Part shown: positions 1 through 9,400 of the stretch, in pieces | Layout of the letters: each line of letters starts with the position of its first letter | Position numbering within the stretch: position 1 is the stretch's first letter | Source of the DNA: Pleurocapsa sp. MO_226.B13 | Lineage (GTDB): Bacteria; Cyanobacteriota; Cyanobacteriia; Cyanobacteriales; Xenococcaceae | Reading direction: 5' to 3' | Assembly: GCA_030064795.1 (NCBI GenBank) | Contig: JASJEI010000321.1 | Coordinates: forward strand, 1 to 20,633 | DNA: 20,633 bases | Translations under genes and position numbers: made by a program | The notes under the pieces: generated by a model | What the model saw: the letters and a program-made list of their open reading frames with translations, nothing else | What the model was told of the DNA's origin: nothing | The model's database searches: none

Positions 1-78
1 ATCAAGGAGGATTACAAATTAAATGGAAGAGAAAGATAAAAAATAAAGGCAATGCTGTTATTGCAAGTTAAATGTGGA

Positions 79-420
79 TTAGCTTATTACTAGTAACGGA
101 GGAAGCATTGTCAGACGAATAGTGTTGCGCTGGGATAACTGCTCGATATGTTCTGGGCGAATAATAGTCAGATCGGGATAACGGTTTCTCGGTTCGCCTC
201 GTACTTCCAGTTCTAAACCATGTCCCCGAACTCTCCGATAGCCTAAGAGTAAAGCAAATTGGATGAGCAGGAAGGTGGCAATTTGCACATTTTGTCCCGA
301 TTCTGGTGGCACTTCGATTAATTCTCCATTAAATAGTTCGTATAGTTTATTCGTGCCATCGTCATAGGTTAGATATTCTGCAAAGCTTTGAAATCGAGGT
401 TTAACTGGGGTAGAGGTCAT
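79..420 (-). pseudogene. Uma2/DUF820 family nuclease-like protein, N-terminal half only
   Basis: The 113 residues match the first part of the cyanobacterial Uma2 (DUF820) family, a PD-(D/E)XK nuclease-like fold usually near 190 residues. Visible family features are the YELFNGELIEVPPESGQN stretch (residues 27-44), GHGLELEVRG (66-75) and YPDLTIIRPE (81-90) with the family Asp at 83. The frame stops right after LPPLLVIS, where a normal member continues into the strand carrying the catalytic Glu and the VSPS motif. The E-x-K part of the active site and the whole C-terminus are therefore missing. No continuation is seen in the 78 bases beyond the stop. It starts with ATG at 420, downstream on the same strand of the acyltransferase gene. 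I read it as a truncated relic; a functional short protein is unlikely. A matching C-terminal half lies at 4642-4848. Confidence 0.75.
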
Positions 421-502
421 AATTTTGGCTGAGACTGCCGTAACTCTAACTTTTATTGTAAGTAAGAAAAATACGATCGCCCAAGGGCAACCCCATCGAG
501 CG

Positions 503-1906
503 TTAAAAAATAATCATGTTTTCTAAAGCAGTTTGTAAATCCTGAGTTAACTGAGCTACAGCCTGTTTTGCCCCGCGACGATTCTCTCTGTAGGTTGCAG
601 CGCGATCGCTGATGTCAATTGGTTCGCCGATAGTTACGGTTGATTTGCGCCAGCCCAAGCGGGGACGACGAGGACTTTTGCTGCCTTTAATTCTGGCGAT
701 CGCATCAAATAAAATCAAGCTGATTTCGGCAAATCTTTCAAAGCTAGGTTTTTCTCGAACATGAGTACCAGTAACTGCTACAAAACTTTCTACCAAACGC
801 ATATGCAGCATCCGTAACTCTGCTTCGGTTGCGATCCAATCTGCCAATCCTCGTTGCAGGGGAGATAGCTGTTTAAAGGTGTTATCATCTTCCCGATAGA
901 TATAATTCCAACCAGCCTCTTCCAAACGACGACAACGTTCGATAATATTGCCTTTTTTCTTGAGTCCAAAATACTCTTCCCCTACTTGCAAAGATATATC
1001 CAATAATTTTTGCAGTCTGATGGTTAGATTTTCTTCTCGATTAGTTACATCCGTAGATAAATCTGGTATCTGGCAATGATAGAAGCAACGATAAAACTTC
1101 TCCATCTCAAACAGAAAATATTCTCCGATCCTGAGTAAACGCAAACAATAAGATTCTGGTTCATCGATCTTCTTCCCAGTCATGCCTGTTGCCAATGGTG
1201 ACAAGCCACAATCAGCTTCTAGATTACTTAACAGGCGATCGAGCTTTGACCATTGAGGATGGGGATAATGATACTGAATATTAATCGGAACAACTACAAC
1301 CCTTTCACTGCGGTTAGCTTTTGCCAAATCCTCTACACACCAAAATGCTAATTGAGCCACCCCTGGTTCGAGGGGACTGATAACTTCACTATGACCATTA
1401 GTAGCACCTTCGGGAGCAACTACTAGAGGAAACTTACCGTTTATCAATAACTCTCTTGTCTGTTTAATCGCCTGCCAGTCTAGCGTTTTACCCCGATGTA
1501 CTGGTATGCCTCCAATACGAGCAAACAACCAACCCAGCCAATCACCAGTCCAGATGGTCATACCTCTGTCATACATAAAGTGGCTGTGAATTGGAGTTTG
1601 TAAAGAGATACCTTGTTGACGAGCAATTTGGGGAATTCCACGAGATAAAAGATGCAAACCACTAAGAGGATCGTCTACTTCGCAGTGACGAAAGGCTAGA
1701 ATTAAACGAATTTTCCCGATTTGGAACTGATGGTAAAGTTTAACTAATGTTTCTCCCTCGATTATCTCGATTTCTTTGATTCCCGCTGGCAGCCAAGGCT
1801 GTAAGCGAAACCTTTGCAGAAGAGGCAAAGACCAATGTACGAGGCGAAGTATAACAGGATTAAAAGCTGGTGGAATAAAATCTAGTTTTGGTTGAGCGCG
1901 ATGCAT
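503..1906 (-). CDS. PlsC-type glycerolipid acyltransferase (1-acyl-glycerol-3-phosphate acyltransferase-like)
   Basis: This 467-residue protein carries the acyltransferase motifs in order. The HX4D catalytic pair is in RHCEVDDP (His74, Asp79), a GIPVHRG block at 133-139 corresponds to the substrate-binding G-x-x-x-x-R motif, and the APEGATNG block at 164-171 corresponds to the FPEG motif. Such enzymes move an acyl group onto a glycerol-phosphate backbone at the membrane in phospholipid and glycolipid synthesis. It is about twice as long as a simple PlsC. The extra region after residue 200 has no domain I recognise and may be a cyanobacterial extension, so the exact acceptor is uncertain. No obvious signal peptide or strong transmembrane segment is seen. 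It starts with ATG at 1906; the gap upstream is full of repeats, so it is probably transcribed alone. Confidence 0.8.
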   Translation of the reverse strand: MHRAQPKLDFIPPAFNPVILRLVHWSLPLLQRFRLQPWLPAGIKEIEIIEGETLVKLYHQFQIGKIRLILAFRHCEVDDPLSGLHLLSRGIPQIARQQGISLQTPIHSHFMYDRGMTIWTGDWLGWLFARIGGIPVHRGKTLDWQAIKQTRELLINGKFPLVVAPEGATNGHSEVISPLEPGVAQLAFWCVEDLAKANRSERVVVVPINIQYHYPHPQWSKLDRLLSNLEADCGLSPLATGMTGKKIDEPESYCLRLLRIGEYFLFEMEKFYRCFYHCQIPDLSTDVTNREENLTIRLQKLLDISLQVGEEYFGLKKKGNIIERCRRLEEAGWNYIYREDDNTFKQLSPLQRGLADWIATEAELRMLHMRLVESFVAVTGTHVREKPSFERFAEISLILFDAIARIKGSKSPRRPRLGWRKSTVTIGEPIDISDRAATYRENRRGAKQAVAQLTQDLQTALENMIIF

Positions 1907-2172
1907 ATTGTAATCGTTAGTAGTTAGTAGAGGACGTTCCAGGTCACGTCCGTACAGTAGTTAGTAGTTATCGCAGTACGTAGATTAGTTAGGACTTAAA
2001 AGCAAACTGTTCGTAAGTAGCGAGTATCAAATGTCCTAATGTCAGTGCGCATTGCTATAGTAGTTTTTGAACTCCAAACTCCGAACTCCTGTAAGGGCGA
2101 ACGGCGACGCGGTTGCGCAAGCAAGTCGTTAGACTCAGCTAATCCTTTAGGGCGTTCGTCCCTACGACGAAT
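1907..2172. repeat. Intergenic repeat cluster: heptamer runs and inverted repeats
   Basis: There is no gene in this gap. TAGTTAG-type heptads occur at 1917-1930 and 1956-1970. Between them GGACGT (1932-1937) and ACGTCC (1946-1951) form a 6-bp inverted repeat with an 8-base loop. At 2070-2090 AACTCC-type heptamers run three times. At 2091-2104 a GTAAGGGCGAACGG arm is answered by GCGTTCGTCCCTAC at 2152-2165 (11 of 14 positions pair), which makes a long imperfect palindrome ending just before the hydrolase stop. The elements look like cyanobacterial STRR heptads and dispersed palindromic elements. Any function is unknown; the large palindrome could act as a terminator for the hydrolase gene. Confidence 0.65.
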
Positions 2173-3006
2173 TCATAAATGTTTTTCCAGCCAATCATTC
2201 ATGTCAGCTAATACCTCTTGATAATCGAGATCGTCTTGCAGTTCGTGATAGCTATCAGGATACTCTTGCATTTCCTTATCGGCTATAGTTACGCGATCGA
2301 AAAAAATTCGACTATTTTGGAGTGGAGTAACTCGATCTGCACCACCATGAAGAATCAAGACTGGGACTTGGATGTCTGAGGCACGAGCATTAATCCAGTC
2401 AATAGTTTTTAATAATTCTGTTGCCAATCTAGCAGTCCCTTGTCTGTGACGTAGTGGATCTAGAGCATATTCAGCTACGACCGTGCGATCGCGAGAACCA
2501 GCAGAGAAGTCTATGCCTGAATTTAGAGCAAAATGAGGCAAAATACCCGATAGCATCTTGCCGATTAATAGTTTCCAAGGAGAAACGCCCAATCCTAACG
2601 CTGGAGACATTAAGATTAATCCTTGTAATTGGTGAGATTCTCGTAAAACATAGTCTAAGGCAATAGTTCCGCCCATGCTTTGAGCAATTAGAAACAAAGG
2701 CAAGTCTGGTTGTTGGGTTTTGACTAAATTGAGCAAGGCTTTCAGATCGGCTCGATATTCTGCCCAACTGTTAATATAGCCTCTTTGCCCAGGCGATCGC
2801 CCGTGACCCCGTAAATCAAAACTATAGATAAGATAATTATGCTCGATTAGATATTCGACCAGCCTGGCAAAAATACTGCTATGCCCTCCATGTCCGTGAA
2901 CTATGACTATAACTGCTCTTGCTGGGTCTTGAGGATGCCAACTTTGATAATATAATTCCAGTCCGTTTGCACCCTTAAAAGTTCCTTCCTTGTTTTGCTT
3001 TGCCAT
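2173..3006 (-). CDS. Alpha/beta hydrolase, monoacylglycerol lipase-like
   Basis: The 277 residues fit the serine hydrolase fold of the monoacylglycerol lipase / lysophospholipase group. HGHGGHS (37-43) forms the oxyanion-hole region, and DLRGHGRSPGQRG (64-76) is the characteristic loop of this group. The nucleophile elbow is AQSMGG with Ser110, where the first Gly of G-x-S-x-G is Ala. The acid is Asp224 in GGADRVTP and the base is His254 in SYHEL, so the triad is complete. The expected reaction is hydrolysis of a monoacylglycerol or lysophospholipid in the cytosol. It lies between the acyltransferase and the gamma-glutamyltransferase-like gene on the same strand, but repeats separate the three, so a common operon is doubtful. 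Substrate is inferred from the family only. Confidence 0.85.
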   Translation of the reverse strand: MAKQNKEGTFKGANGLELYYQSWHPQDPARAVIVIVHGHGGHSSIFARLVEYLIEHNYLIYSFDLRGHGRSPGQRGYINSWAEYRADLKALLNLVKTQQPDLPLFLIAQSMGGTIALDYVLRESHQLQGLILMSPALGLGVSPWKLLIGKMLSGILPHFALNSGIDFSAGSRDRTVVAEYALDPLRHRQGTARLATELLKTIDWINARASDIQVPVLILHGGADRVTPLQNSRIFFDRVTIADKEMQEYPDSYHELQDDLDYQEVLADMNDWLEKHL

Positions 3007-3029
3007 TACATAATTATTAACTACTAATT

Positions 3030-3050
3030 CCGAACTCCGAACTCCGAACT
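3030..3050. repeat. Heptamer tandem repeat CCGAACT x3
   Basis: Three exact copies of CCGAACT run head to tail between the hydrolase start and the stop of the gamma-glutamyltransferase-like gene. The same AACTCC-type heptamer, in imperfect form, appears at 2070-2090 on the far side of the hydrolase gene, so the gene is bracketed by one repeat family. This fits the short tandemly repeated (STRR) class of heterocystous and related cyanobacteria. Confidence 0.7.
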
Positions 3051-4587
3051 AATTTTCCCCCCAGGCAATTCCGCCAGTACGACGAGGATCGGCAGCAGCC
3101 ATCAAACCCTTAATGGGGTGATATAGTGCTGCTTGAACTCCACCAAAATACATCGAAAGTCCTTCAAATTGACGGCTGGTTAAATTTAATTCATCTACAT
3201 TCAAGCCAGTTTCATAAGCGATCGCGGGAGTACCGTTAAAAATTTCAAAATGTAGTCTTGGATGGGATATTGCCCGTTTTAAAGATAGATCTAAACTTAG
3301 GAAATTAAATAAGACTTGGGCGATCGCAGTTGTAATCCGAGATGCCCCAGGAGAACCAATTGCTAACACCCTACCATCGCTGTGACGACAGATGGTTGGG
3401 GCCATATTAGAGGTGAGACGAGTACCTGGAGATAAATCGTGTAAGCCTTGGGGATGTAGTTCGATTTCCCCCAAAGAATTATTTAGCCACAAACCCGTAC
3501 CCCCCGCCATTACTCCCGAACCATAGCCAGAGGAGGCGGAGATCGAACAGGCTAAACCGTCACTATCCACAGCCGAAATATGTATTGTAGAAGGGGATTT
3601 AGATAATTGTTCCCAGTCATCTTTAGCTGCCATTTCCAGTAAACGGGCTGCTTCTTGCTCAATTACCGTCTCGTCTGCCCCTTCTAGATAATTACTGCGA
3701 TACTGCAATACTGCCCGTTGAATCTCGGCTATTTCTCTAACTGTAGCTGCATTCCATGACGATAGCGATCGCTTATCCATCAATAACAGCATCGCTGCCA
3801 AACAAGTTCCACCAACGGCGGGAGGAGGGTTGGTGGCAATTTGCCAATCTCCTAACTCAATCGTAATTGGCGATCGCTCGATGGCTCGATAGTTAGCTAA
3901 ATCTTTAGCAGTGAGTAATCCTTGATTGGCTTGAATTTCGGCAGCAATTTTCTGTCCTAACTCCCCACGATATAAAACCTCTACCCCCTTTTCGGCAATC
4001 AACTGCAAACTCTGACTCAGTTCGGCAAGTACAACTCGATCTGCTAACTGTAAATGACTGCCATCGGCTTTATGGATAGCTCGATAACTAGCGGGATGCC
4101 AACCAAAAATAACTTGATGGGTATAGGAAAAATATTCGGCAGCCACTCCCGAAAGGGGGAAGCCAGCTTGTATCTGTTGTTGGGTGGGGGCGACTATTTC
4201 TGACCAAGGAAGATTACCATATTTTTCGGCTGCTAAACCCAACCCCGCAAACATTCCAGGGGTAGCCACCGAACCATAGCCCACCATGGTCTTAGTACCG
4301 CCTCCATAAGCAAAAAATGCCTCTTTCATCCCGCTACCAAACTTAACCGCCTCCAGTCCTCGTCCTGGCATCTCTGCATAGGCATCAATGACCAGCGGAT
4401 TTTCTCCCTCACGCCAGATAGTAATAAAACCACTGCCACCAGGGGCGATAATACCCAAGTTGGTACACATGGAACTCATCGTTGCAGCGATCGCAGCATC
4501 AACCGCATTACCTCCGCGATCGGCTACGGCAGCACCAGCATCAACTACAATCTGAGCATCGGAAGCAATAATAACTTTTCGTGGCAT
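3049..4587 (-). CDS. Gamma-glutamyltransferase family protein
   Basis: This 512-residue protein belongs to the Ntn-hydrolase gamma-glutamyltranspeptidase family, which cleaves gamma-glutamyl bonds such as that of glutathione. GGNAVDAAIAATMSSM (25-40) and the Gly-rich PGGSGF (49-54) are the usual N-terminal blocks. The self-processing site is STIHISAVDSDG, with Thr334 as the predicted new N-terminus and nucleophile of a 179-residue small subunit. TSNMAPT (392-398) and GSPGASRI (411-418) match the substrate-binding SSMSPT and GSPGGSRI blocks of classical enzymes. It is shorter than the E. coli enzyme and begins directly at the fold with no signal peptide, so a cytosolic location is inferred. 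Some relatives prefer other gamma-glutamyl or cephalosporin-like substrates, so the exact substrate is open. ATG at 4587 fits the family N-terminus. Confidence 0.85.
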   Translation of the reverse strand: MPRKVIIASDAQIVVDAGAAVADRGGNAVDAAIAATMSSMCTNLGIIAPGGSGFITIWREGENPLVIDAYAEMPGRGLEAVKFGSGMKEAFFAYGGGTKTMVGYGSVATPGMFAGLGLAAEKYGNLPWSEIVAPTQQQIQAGFPLSGVAAEYFSYTHQVIFGWHPASYRAIHKADGSHLQLADRVVLAELSQSLQLIAEKGVEVLYRGELGQKIAAEIQANQGLLTAKDLANYRAIERSPITIELGDWQIATNPPPAVGGTCLAAMLLLMDKRSLSSWNAATVREIAEIQRAVLQYRSNYLEGADETVIEQEAARLLEMAAKDDWEQLSKSPSTIHISAVDSDGLACSISASSGYGSGVMAGGTGLWLNNSLGEIELHPQGLHDLSPGTRLTSNMAPTICRHSDGRVLAIGSPGASRITTAIAQVLFNFLSLDLSLKRAISHPRLHFEIFNGTPAIAYETGLNVDELNLTSRQFEGLSMYFGGVQAALYHPIKGLMAAADPRRTGGIAWGEN

Positions 4588-4641
4588 AGATGATTGGCGA
4601 TCGATATTTATTTTAGAATCATATCGCGACCAGTCCTCTTC

Positions 4642-4848
4642 CTACAAAGGCAACCACAAGTCCGATACGGGAAGTTCCCAATCTGGAAGTAATTCTGGAA
4701 CGGTAAGAATTTCTCCATTTTCTCTGACTTCTGCTTTAATACTAGGGCGATAGATAGTTACGGTTTGTCGATCGGGATCGATTAACAATCCTACTTTAGT
4801 TCCCCCTTGTAAAAACAATTCGATCTTCTCTTCTAAAAGCGATCGCAA
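4642..4848 (-). pseudogene. Uma2/DUF820 family protein, C-terminal half only
   Basis: The 68 residues match the end of Uma2/DUF820 proteins: KIELFLQGGTKVGLLIDP, then TVTIYRP, then a LLPDWELPVSDLW tail, which in full-length members follows the catalytic core. The PD-(D/E)XK part is absent. The only start is a TTG at 4848. The frame stays open upstream through the GGGGAAGCA nonamer array to a stop near 4950, encoding a non-family Leu-Pro repeat, so this is the 3' end of a broken gene rather than a small protein. It lies between the gamma-glutamyltransferase-like and quinone-oxidoreductase-like genes. It is complementary in content to the N-terminal half at 79-420. Confidence 0.7.
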
Positions 4849-4886
4849 CGCGCCTAGTACTCTGTCAATAATTAATTGATGGGTTG

Positions 4887-4920
4887 GGGGAAGCAGGGGA
4901 AGCAGGGGAAGCAGGGGAAG
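4887..4920. repeat. Nonamer tandem repeat GGGGAAGCA (3 full copies plus GGGGAAG)
   Basis: GGGGAAGCA is repeated at 4887-4895, 4896-4904 and 4905-4913, followed by a partial copy to 4920. The array abuts the 5' edge of the truncated Uma2 C-terminal fragment. Purine-rich arrays of this type are scattered in cyanobacterial intergenic DNA and may mark the breakpoint that removed the front of the gene. Confidence 0.8.
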
Positions 4921-4963
4921 ATACTTATTAATATTTATCCCTCAAATCAATGTTGACAGACCA

Positions 4964-5902
4964 CTAGGCAACTTGTAAAACCAATTTGCCTCGAACGTGT
5001 CCGTTTTGACTTAATTCGTGGGCTTGCTGAGCTTCTGACAGCGGTAGCACTCGATCGACAAAGGTTTTGACCTCTCCTCGATCGAACATTGTTCCAATTT
5101 CTTCGAGCATAGTAGCTAGGGGATGTACCATCATCATTTCTGCACGCATCCCTTTCTCTGCTGCGGTTTCTTTTGAGGGTGGAGAGGCTGTAGAAACGAG
5201 AATCCCTCCTGGTTTAAGTACATCCCAAGATCGCTCTTGAGTATCGCCACCTATGAGGTCTAACACCATATCTACTCCATCAACTACATTTTCAAACTGG
5301 GTCGCTTTGTAGTCAATTACTTGCTCTGCACCTAGATCGCGCACGAATTCCAAATTGTCAGCCGATGCCGTACCGATCGCCTTTATGCCTTTATTTTTGG
5401 CAAACTGCACGGCAAAACTACCTACTCCTCCTGCTGCTGCGTGGATTAATCCGGATTGTCCTGCGGTAAGTTTTCCAATTTCAAATAAAGCTTGATAGGC
5501 TGTCATCGCCACAATAGGAACAGATGCAGCCTGGTTGTAATCTAGGCTTTGGGGTTTAGGAGCGATCGCCTCTACTTTTGCTACTGCATATTCAGCATAC
5601 GAGCCAGAGAGGGTCATATCTGCTACCCCGTAAACATCTTGTCCTGGTTGTAAAGCATTTACTCCAGCACCAACAGCTTCTACTACACCAGATAGATCTG
5701 TACCGAGAATCAAAGGCATTTGGTAAGGAAATACTTCTTTAAGAAACCCTTGTCTAATTTTCCAATCTATCGGATTTACTCCAGCAGCACGGACGCGGAT
5801 TAAGACCTCTCCCTCCCCTAGTTGGGGACGGGGTGCATCTTCGTAAATCATTGTTTCTAGTCCGCCATAGGAATGGATGCGAACTGCTTTCATTTTTTCC
5901 AT
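4964..5902 (-). CDS. NADP-dependent oxidoreductase of the MDR/quinone oxidoreductase group
   Basis: The 312-residue product belongs to the medium-chain dehydrogenase/reductase superfamily, zinc-independent quinone oxidoreductase branch. It has the GroES-like N-terminal part with GEVLIRVRAAGVNPIDWKIR (31-50) and LGTDLSGVVEAVG (66-78), then the nucleotide-binding AAAGGVGSFAVQFAK (155-169). It ends in the usual GHVRGKLVLQV. No structural or catalytic zinc cysteines are present. The expected reaction is NADPH-dependent reduction of a quinone or an enone. I chose the ATG at 5902, giving MEKMKAVRIH, because AGGAG lies 5 bases before it. The frame runs on to a TTG at 5968, but that extension is not part of the family. 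Confidence 0.88.
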   Translation of the reverse strand: MEKMKAVRIHSYGGLETMIYEDAPRPQLGEGEVLIRVRAAGVNPIDWKIRQGFLKEVFPYQMPLILGTDLSGVVEAVGAGVNALQPGQDVYGVADMTLSGSYAEYAVAKVEAIAPKPQSLDYNQAASVPIVAMTAYQALFEIGKLTAGQSGLIHAAAGGVGSFAVQFAKNKGIKAIGTASADNLEFVRDLGAEQVIDYKATQFENVVDGVDMVLDLIGGDTQERSWDVLKPGGILVSTASPPSKETAAEKGMRAEMMMVHPLATMLEEIGTMFDRGEVKTFVDRVLPLSEAQQAHELSQNGHVRGKLVLQVA

Positions 5903-5982
5903 TATGTCTCCTAAATGAGAACTCTTGAGGTGATATCGAAAGACAAACAGTTTTTTATCTAGATCCAAAATCAGCTACAAAC

Positions 5983-6156
5983 TCATCGGGGATTTCCCAG
6001 TGCAAATGTTCCATCTAATTGTGTACGCATCTGGCGAACTGGCTCTGATGGTGATGTATTCCCCTGTGCCATTAATCTAGCTCCACGCAACGCTACTATA
6101 ATTCGAGCAATGTTTGCCCCATGATGATACGCAGCCTTTAGACCTTCAGGATTCAT
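5983..6156 (-). CDS. Possible 57-residue small protein, unrecognised
   Basis: An ATG-initiated frame of 57 codons runs on the minus strand in the divergent gap between the oxidoreductase and the STAND gene. It contains a helix-like KAAYHHGANIARIIVALRG segment and a polar tail with TSPSEPVRQMRTQLDG. No family is recognised, and only a weak GAGCAG precedes the start. The frame is open 8 codons further upstream to a stop, without another good start. A 23-codon frame beginning MRKLLRMESKYYEE lies just upstream on the same strand (6181-6252) and could be a displaced part of the same old gene. It may be a real small gene, a relic, or chance. Confidence 0.3.
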   Translation of the reverse strand: MNPEGLKAAYHHGANIARIIVALRGARLMAQGNTSPSEPVRQMRTQLDGTFALGNPR

Positions 6157-6463
6157 CTGCTCTGGTGGTACACGGACCCTCGATTAACGCATGGCTGAAT
6201 TGTTAGGTTTAAGCTCCTCGTAGTATTTCGATTCCATTCTGAGTAATTTCCTCATAATGCTTTGTGAGAGATTATACTCTTGTCATCTTAAGCTAGGTTC
6301 TTAGTTCGATCGGGCAATCTAGAAGGAAATTTAAAGGTAAACTTACCAAAATATACTTCTAAATTGGTATATTCAAATTCAGCAGAGCTTTTTGACCAGC
6401 TAGTAAATTTGAATTTCTATTGAATCTAGCTTGCTTAAAAGTAACTAAAGTTTCAATTTTTCA
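6157..6463. other. Divergent intergenic region with stacked inverted repeats upstream of the STAND gene
   Basis: No convincing gene lies here. On the minus strand TATAAT (6271-6276) could be a -10 box but has no good -35 element at normal spacing. Close to the STAND start are two inverted repeats: TACCAA (6344-6349) with TTGGTA (6364-6369), and ATTCAAATT (6371-6379) with AATTTGAAT (6406-6414). The latter encloses AGCT...AGCT. Nothing resembling a ribosome binding site precedes the ATG at 6464. The inverted repeats may be operators or a structured 5' leader. Confidence 0.45.
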
Positions 6464-9400
6464 ATGACCGAAAAAAAATCTCAACGCACTCGCGGTTTTA
6501 TCCTGACCTCTACTGGGTTAAGCAAACTTCAAGAACGTATTCGTCAGCTAGAAACTAGAAATAAACGCCGTTATACTCCGCAGCTAATTTCACAACAAAT
6601 CGGACTTATTGACACAGTTGGATTGCATTCCAAGACCATCAGGAAAGTATTGCAAGCACAGAAAGCGGTCGACCCGAGAACCCTGAGACTGGTTTTTAAA
6701 GTCTTGGATTTAAACCTAACTGAAGATGATTATGCCAGTGCTGATTTGCGATCGCCACCCTCAGAAGACAAAATCACCCAGACAATTAGTCTCAAAAAAC
6801 GTTTTAATTGGATAGAGGCAATGGAGTTCGACTCTTTTTACGGACGCAGCGCAGAATTAACTCAACTGGAACGATGGATTTTAGAAGAACGCTGTCGAGT
6901 TGTGGCTATATTAGGTATGGGGGGTATGGGGAAAACAACCTTATCTCAGAAAATAGCTCAACAGATTCAAGGAGAATTTGAGTATATTTTTTGGCAATCT
7001 TTGCGTAATGCTCCTCCTTTATCTCAGGTTTTAGTTAGGTTAATTCGATTTTTGTCTGACGAGAAACTAGAGCTAGTCGAGTTTCAGCAGCAAACTGAAG
7101 AGCATAATACCGCCTTAGTGCTTGAGTATTTGTGTTCTTCTCGTTGTTTGATAGTGTTAGATAATGTCGAAACGATTCTTTCTAGTGGCGATCGTACTGG
7201 GAGTTACCGTCCTGGATATGAAAATTATGGCGAGTTTTTGACTTTAGTAGCACAAACTCAGCATCAAAGTTGTGTATTGCTGACAGCTAGGGAAAGACCG
7301 AAAGAAATTGGAATTTTAGCGGGAACGTACGTTCGATCGCTATTACTTAAAGGTTTGTCAGCAGCAGAAAGTCAAAAAATTTTTAGCCAGAAGAATTGCT
7401 TTTATACTGATGAAGCAGAATTGAAGGGTTTAATTGAATATTATCGAGGTAATCCCCTAGGGTTAAAGATCATCGCAGCAACGATCGCTGAACTTCTCGA
7501 TGGTAATGTTTCAGAAGGTCTAAATTATCTAAATCAAGGTAGTTTTTTATTCGACGATATTCGCGATTTACTCACTCAGCAATTTAAGCGTTTGTCAGAA
7601 TTAGAACGAGAGGTGATGTATTGGCTAGCAATTAATCGAGAACAAGTATCCCTCAACCAATTACAAGACGATATTATTTCTCCAGTTGCTCGGCAAAAAC
7701 TCCTCAGTACCCTAAATTCTTTACAACGTCGCAGTCTAATCGAGAAGATTTCTCTAACTATCAACCAAAATACTACCTTTACTCTCCAGCCTGTGGTTAT
7801 GGAATATATTATCGAGCAATTAATTGAGAAGGCAGTGGGAGAAATTAGCGATCGAGAAATAAATTTATGGCGATCTCATTCTTTAATCAAAGCGCGATCG
7901 CTAAATTACGTCCGAGATACTCAAATTCGCCTCATTCTCAACCCAATCATAGAGAGATTACAAACTATTTTTCCCAATCAAAAAAGCTTAGAGGATCGTC
8001 TCCTACAAATTCTGGTTAGATTACAATTGAAATTTCCCTTACAACCAGGATATACCGCAGGCAATATTCTTAATTTATTAGTTCAAATCGGTACTAATTT
8101 ACGAGGCTATGATTTCTCTAATTTGACTCTTTGGCAAGCATATTTACGTAATGCCAATCTGTCTGAAGTTAATTTTAGCGGTGCGGATTTATCTAAGTCA
8201 ATGTTTGCTCAATCCTTTAGCGGTATTTTATCTGTAGCATTTAGCCCAGATGGGAAATTTTTAGCTGCGGGAGACACCAATGGGATCGTTCATTTATGGC
8301 AAATGTCTAATGCTCAAAAACTTTTAACCTGCAAAGCTCACAGAAGTTGGGTCACATCATTTGCTTATAGTCCCGATGGCAAAATTTTGGCTAGTAGCAG
8401 CAGCACAGATTATACGATAAAACTTTGGGATATTAGCACTGGTTGCCATCTCAATACGTTACGGGGACATAATCACGGAATTTGGGCTGTGGCGTTTAGT
8501 CCCAATGGTAATACTTTAGCCAGTGGCAGTGAAGACTGTTCGGTAAAGTTTTGGGATATCTACACTGGTGAATGTCTGCAAACCTTTGTAGAACAGCAAG
8601 ATGAAGTTTGGTCTGTGGCGTTTAGTCCCGATGGCAATATTTTAGCCAATGTTGGCGACGATTTTACGATCGAATTATGGGATATTCCCAGTCATAAATG
8701 CTTGCAGACTTTTTCGGGTCATAGCGATTGGATTTTGTCTCTGGGTTTCAGCCCTGATGGTAAAATTTTAGCCAGTGGTAGTGGCGATCGCACTATCAAA
8801 CTCTGGGATGTTAATAGCGGTCATTGTCTACAAACTTTATTAGGACACAGCAATCAAATTCGCTCTTTAGTTTTTAGTCCAGACGGAAAAACTTTAGTTA
8901 GTAGCAGTGACGATCGCACGGTCAAAATCTGGGAGATCGATCGCAGTCGATGTCTGAGAACTTTATTAGGACATAGCAATAACGTTCGTTCTGTTACCAT
9001 TACAGCACCCCGTAACTGTAACAACACGAAATTAGATTACATTTTAGCTAGTGGTAGTGAAGACTTTGCGCTGAAAGTCTGGAACACTCGTACGGGCGAA
9101 TGCTTGAGTACTTTACGCGGTTATCATAATGGAGTGTGGTCTGTTGCTTTTGATAATTCCAGTAACAATCTACTAGCTAGCGGACACGATGACAGTAGAA
9201 TAAGGATCTGGAATCTTGATACAGCTTCTACCTTGAGAATTTTGCAGGGACATAGCAATCGAGTCTTGTCTGTTATTTTTAGTTACGATAACCAGATTTT
9301 AGCTAGTGGTAGTGAAGACTGTTCAACAATACTTTGGGATGTAAATACAGGTCGTTGTTTACAGAAATTACAGGGTCATCAAAGTGGGGTGCGATCGCTA

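Noticed and set aside
1..46. AAGGAGG followed by ATG and a 7-codon frame (MEEKDKK)
   Set aside because: The ribosome-like site is strong but 12 bases from the ATG and the frame is too short to support a gene; it may be a chance purine run.
2454..2767. Frames of 70 and 98 codons overlapping the hydrolase gene
   Set aside because: They overlap conserved hydrolase motifs in other frames and show no family resemblance.
503..4587. Acyltransferase and lipase-like hydrolase considered as one lipid operon
   Set aside because: They are on one strand, but 266 bp of repeats including a large palindrome separates them, and the next gene acts on gamma-glutamyl compounds.
6271..6276. TATAAT on the minus strand as a promoter for the 57-codon frame
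   Set aside because: No matching -35 hexamer at 16-18 bases; a single -10-like hexamer in AT-rich DNA is expected by chance.
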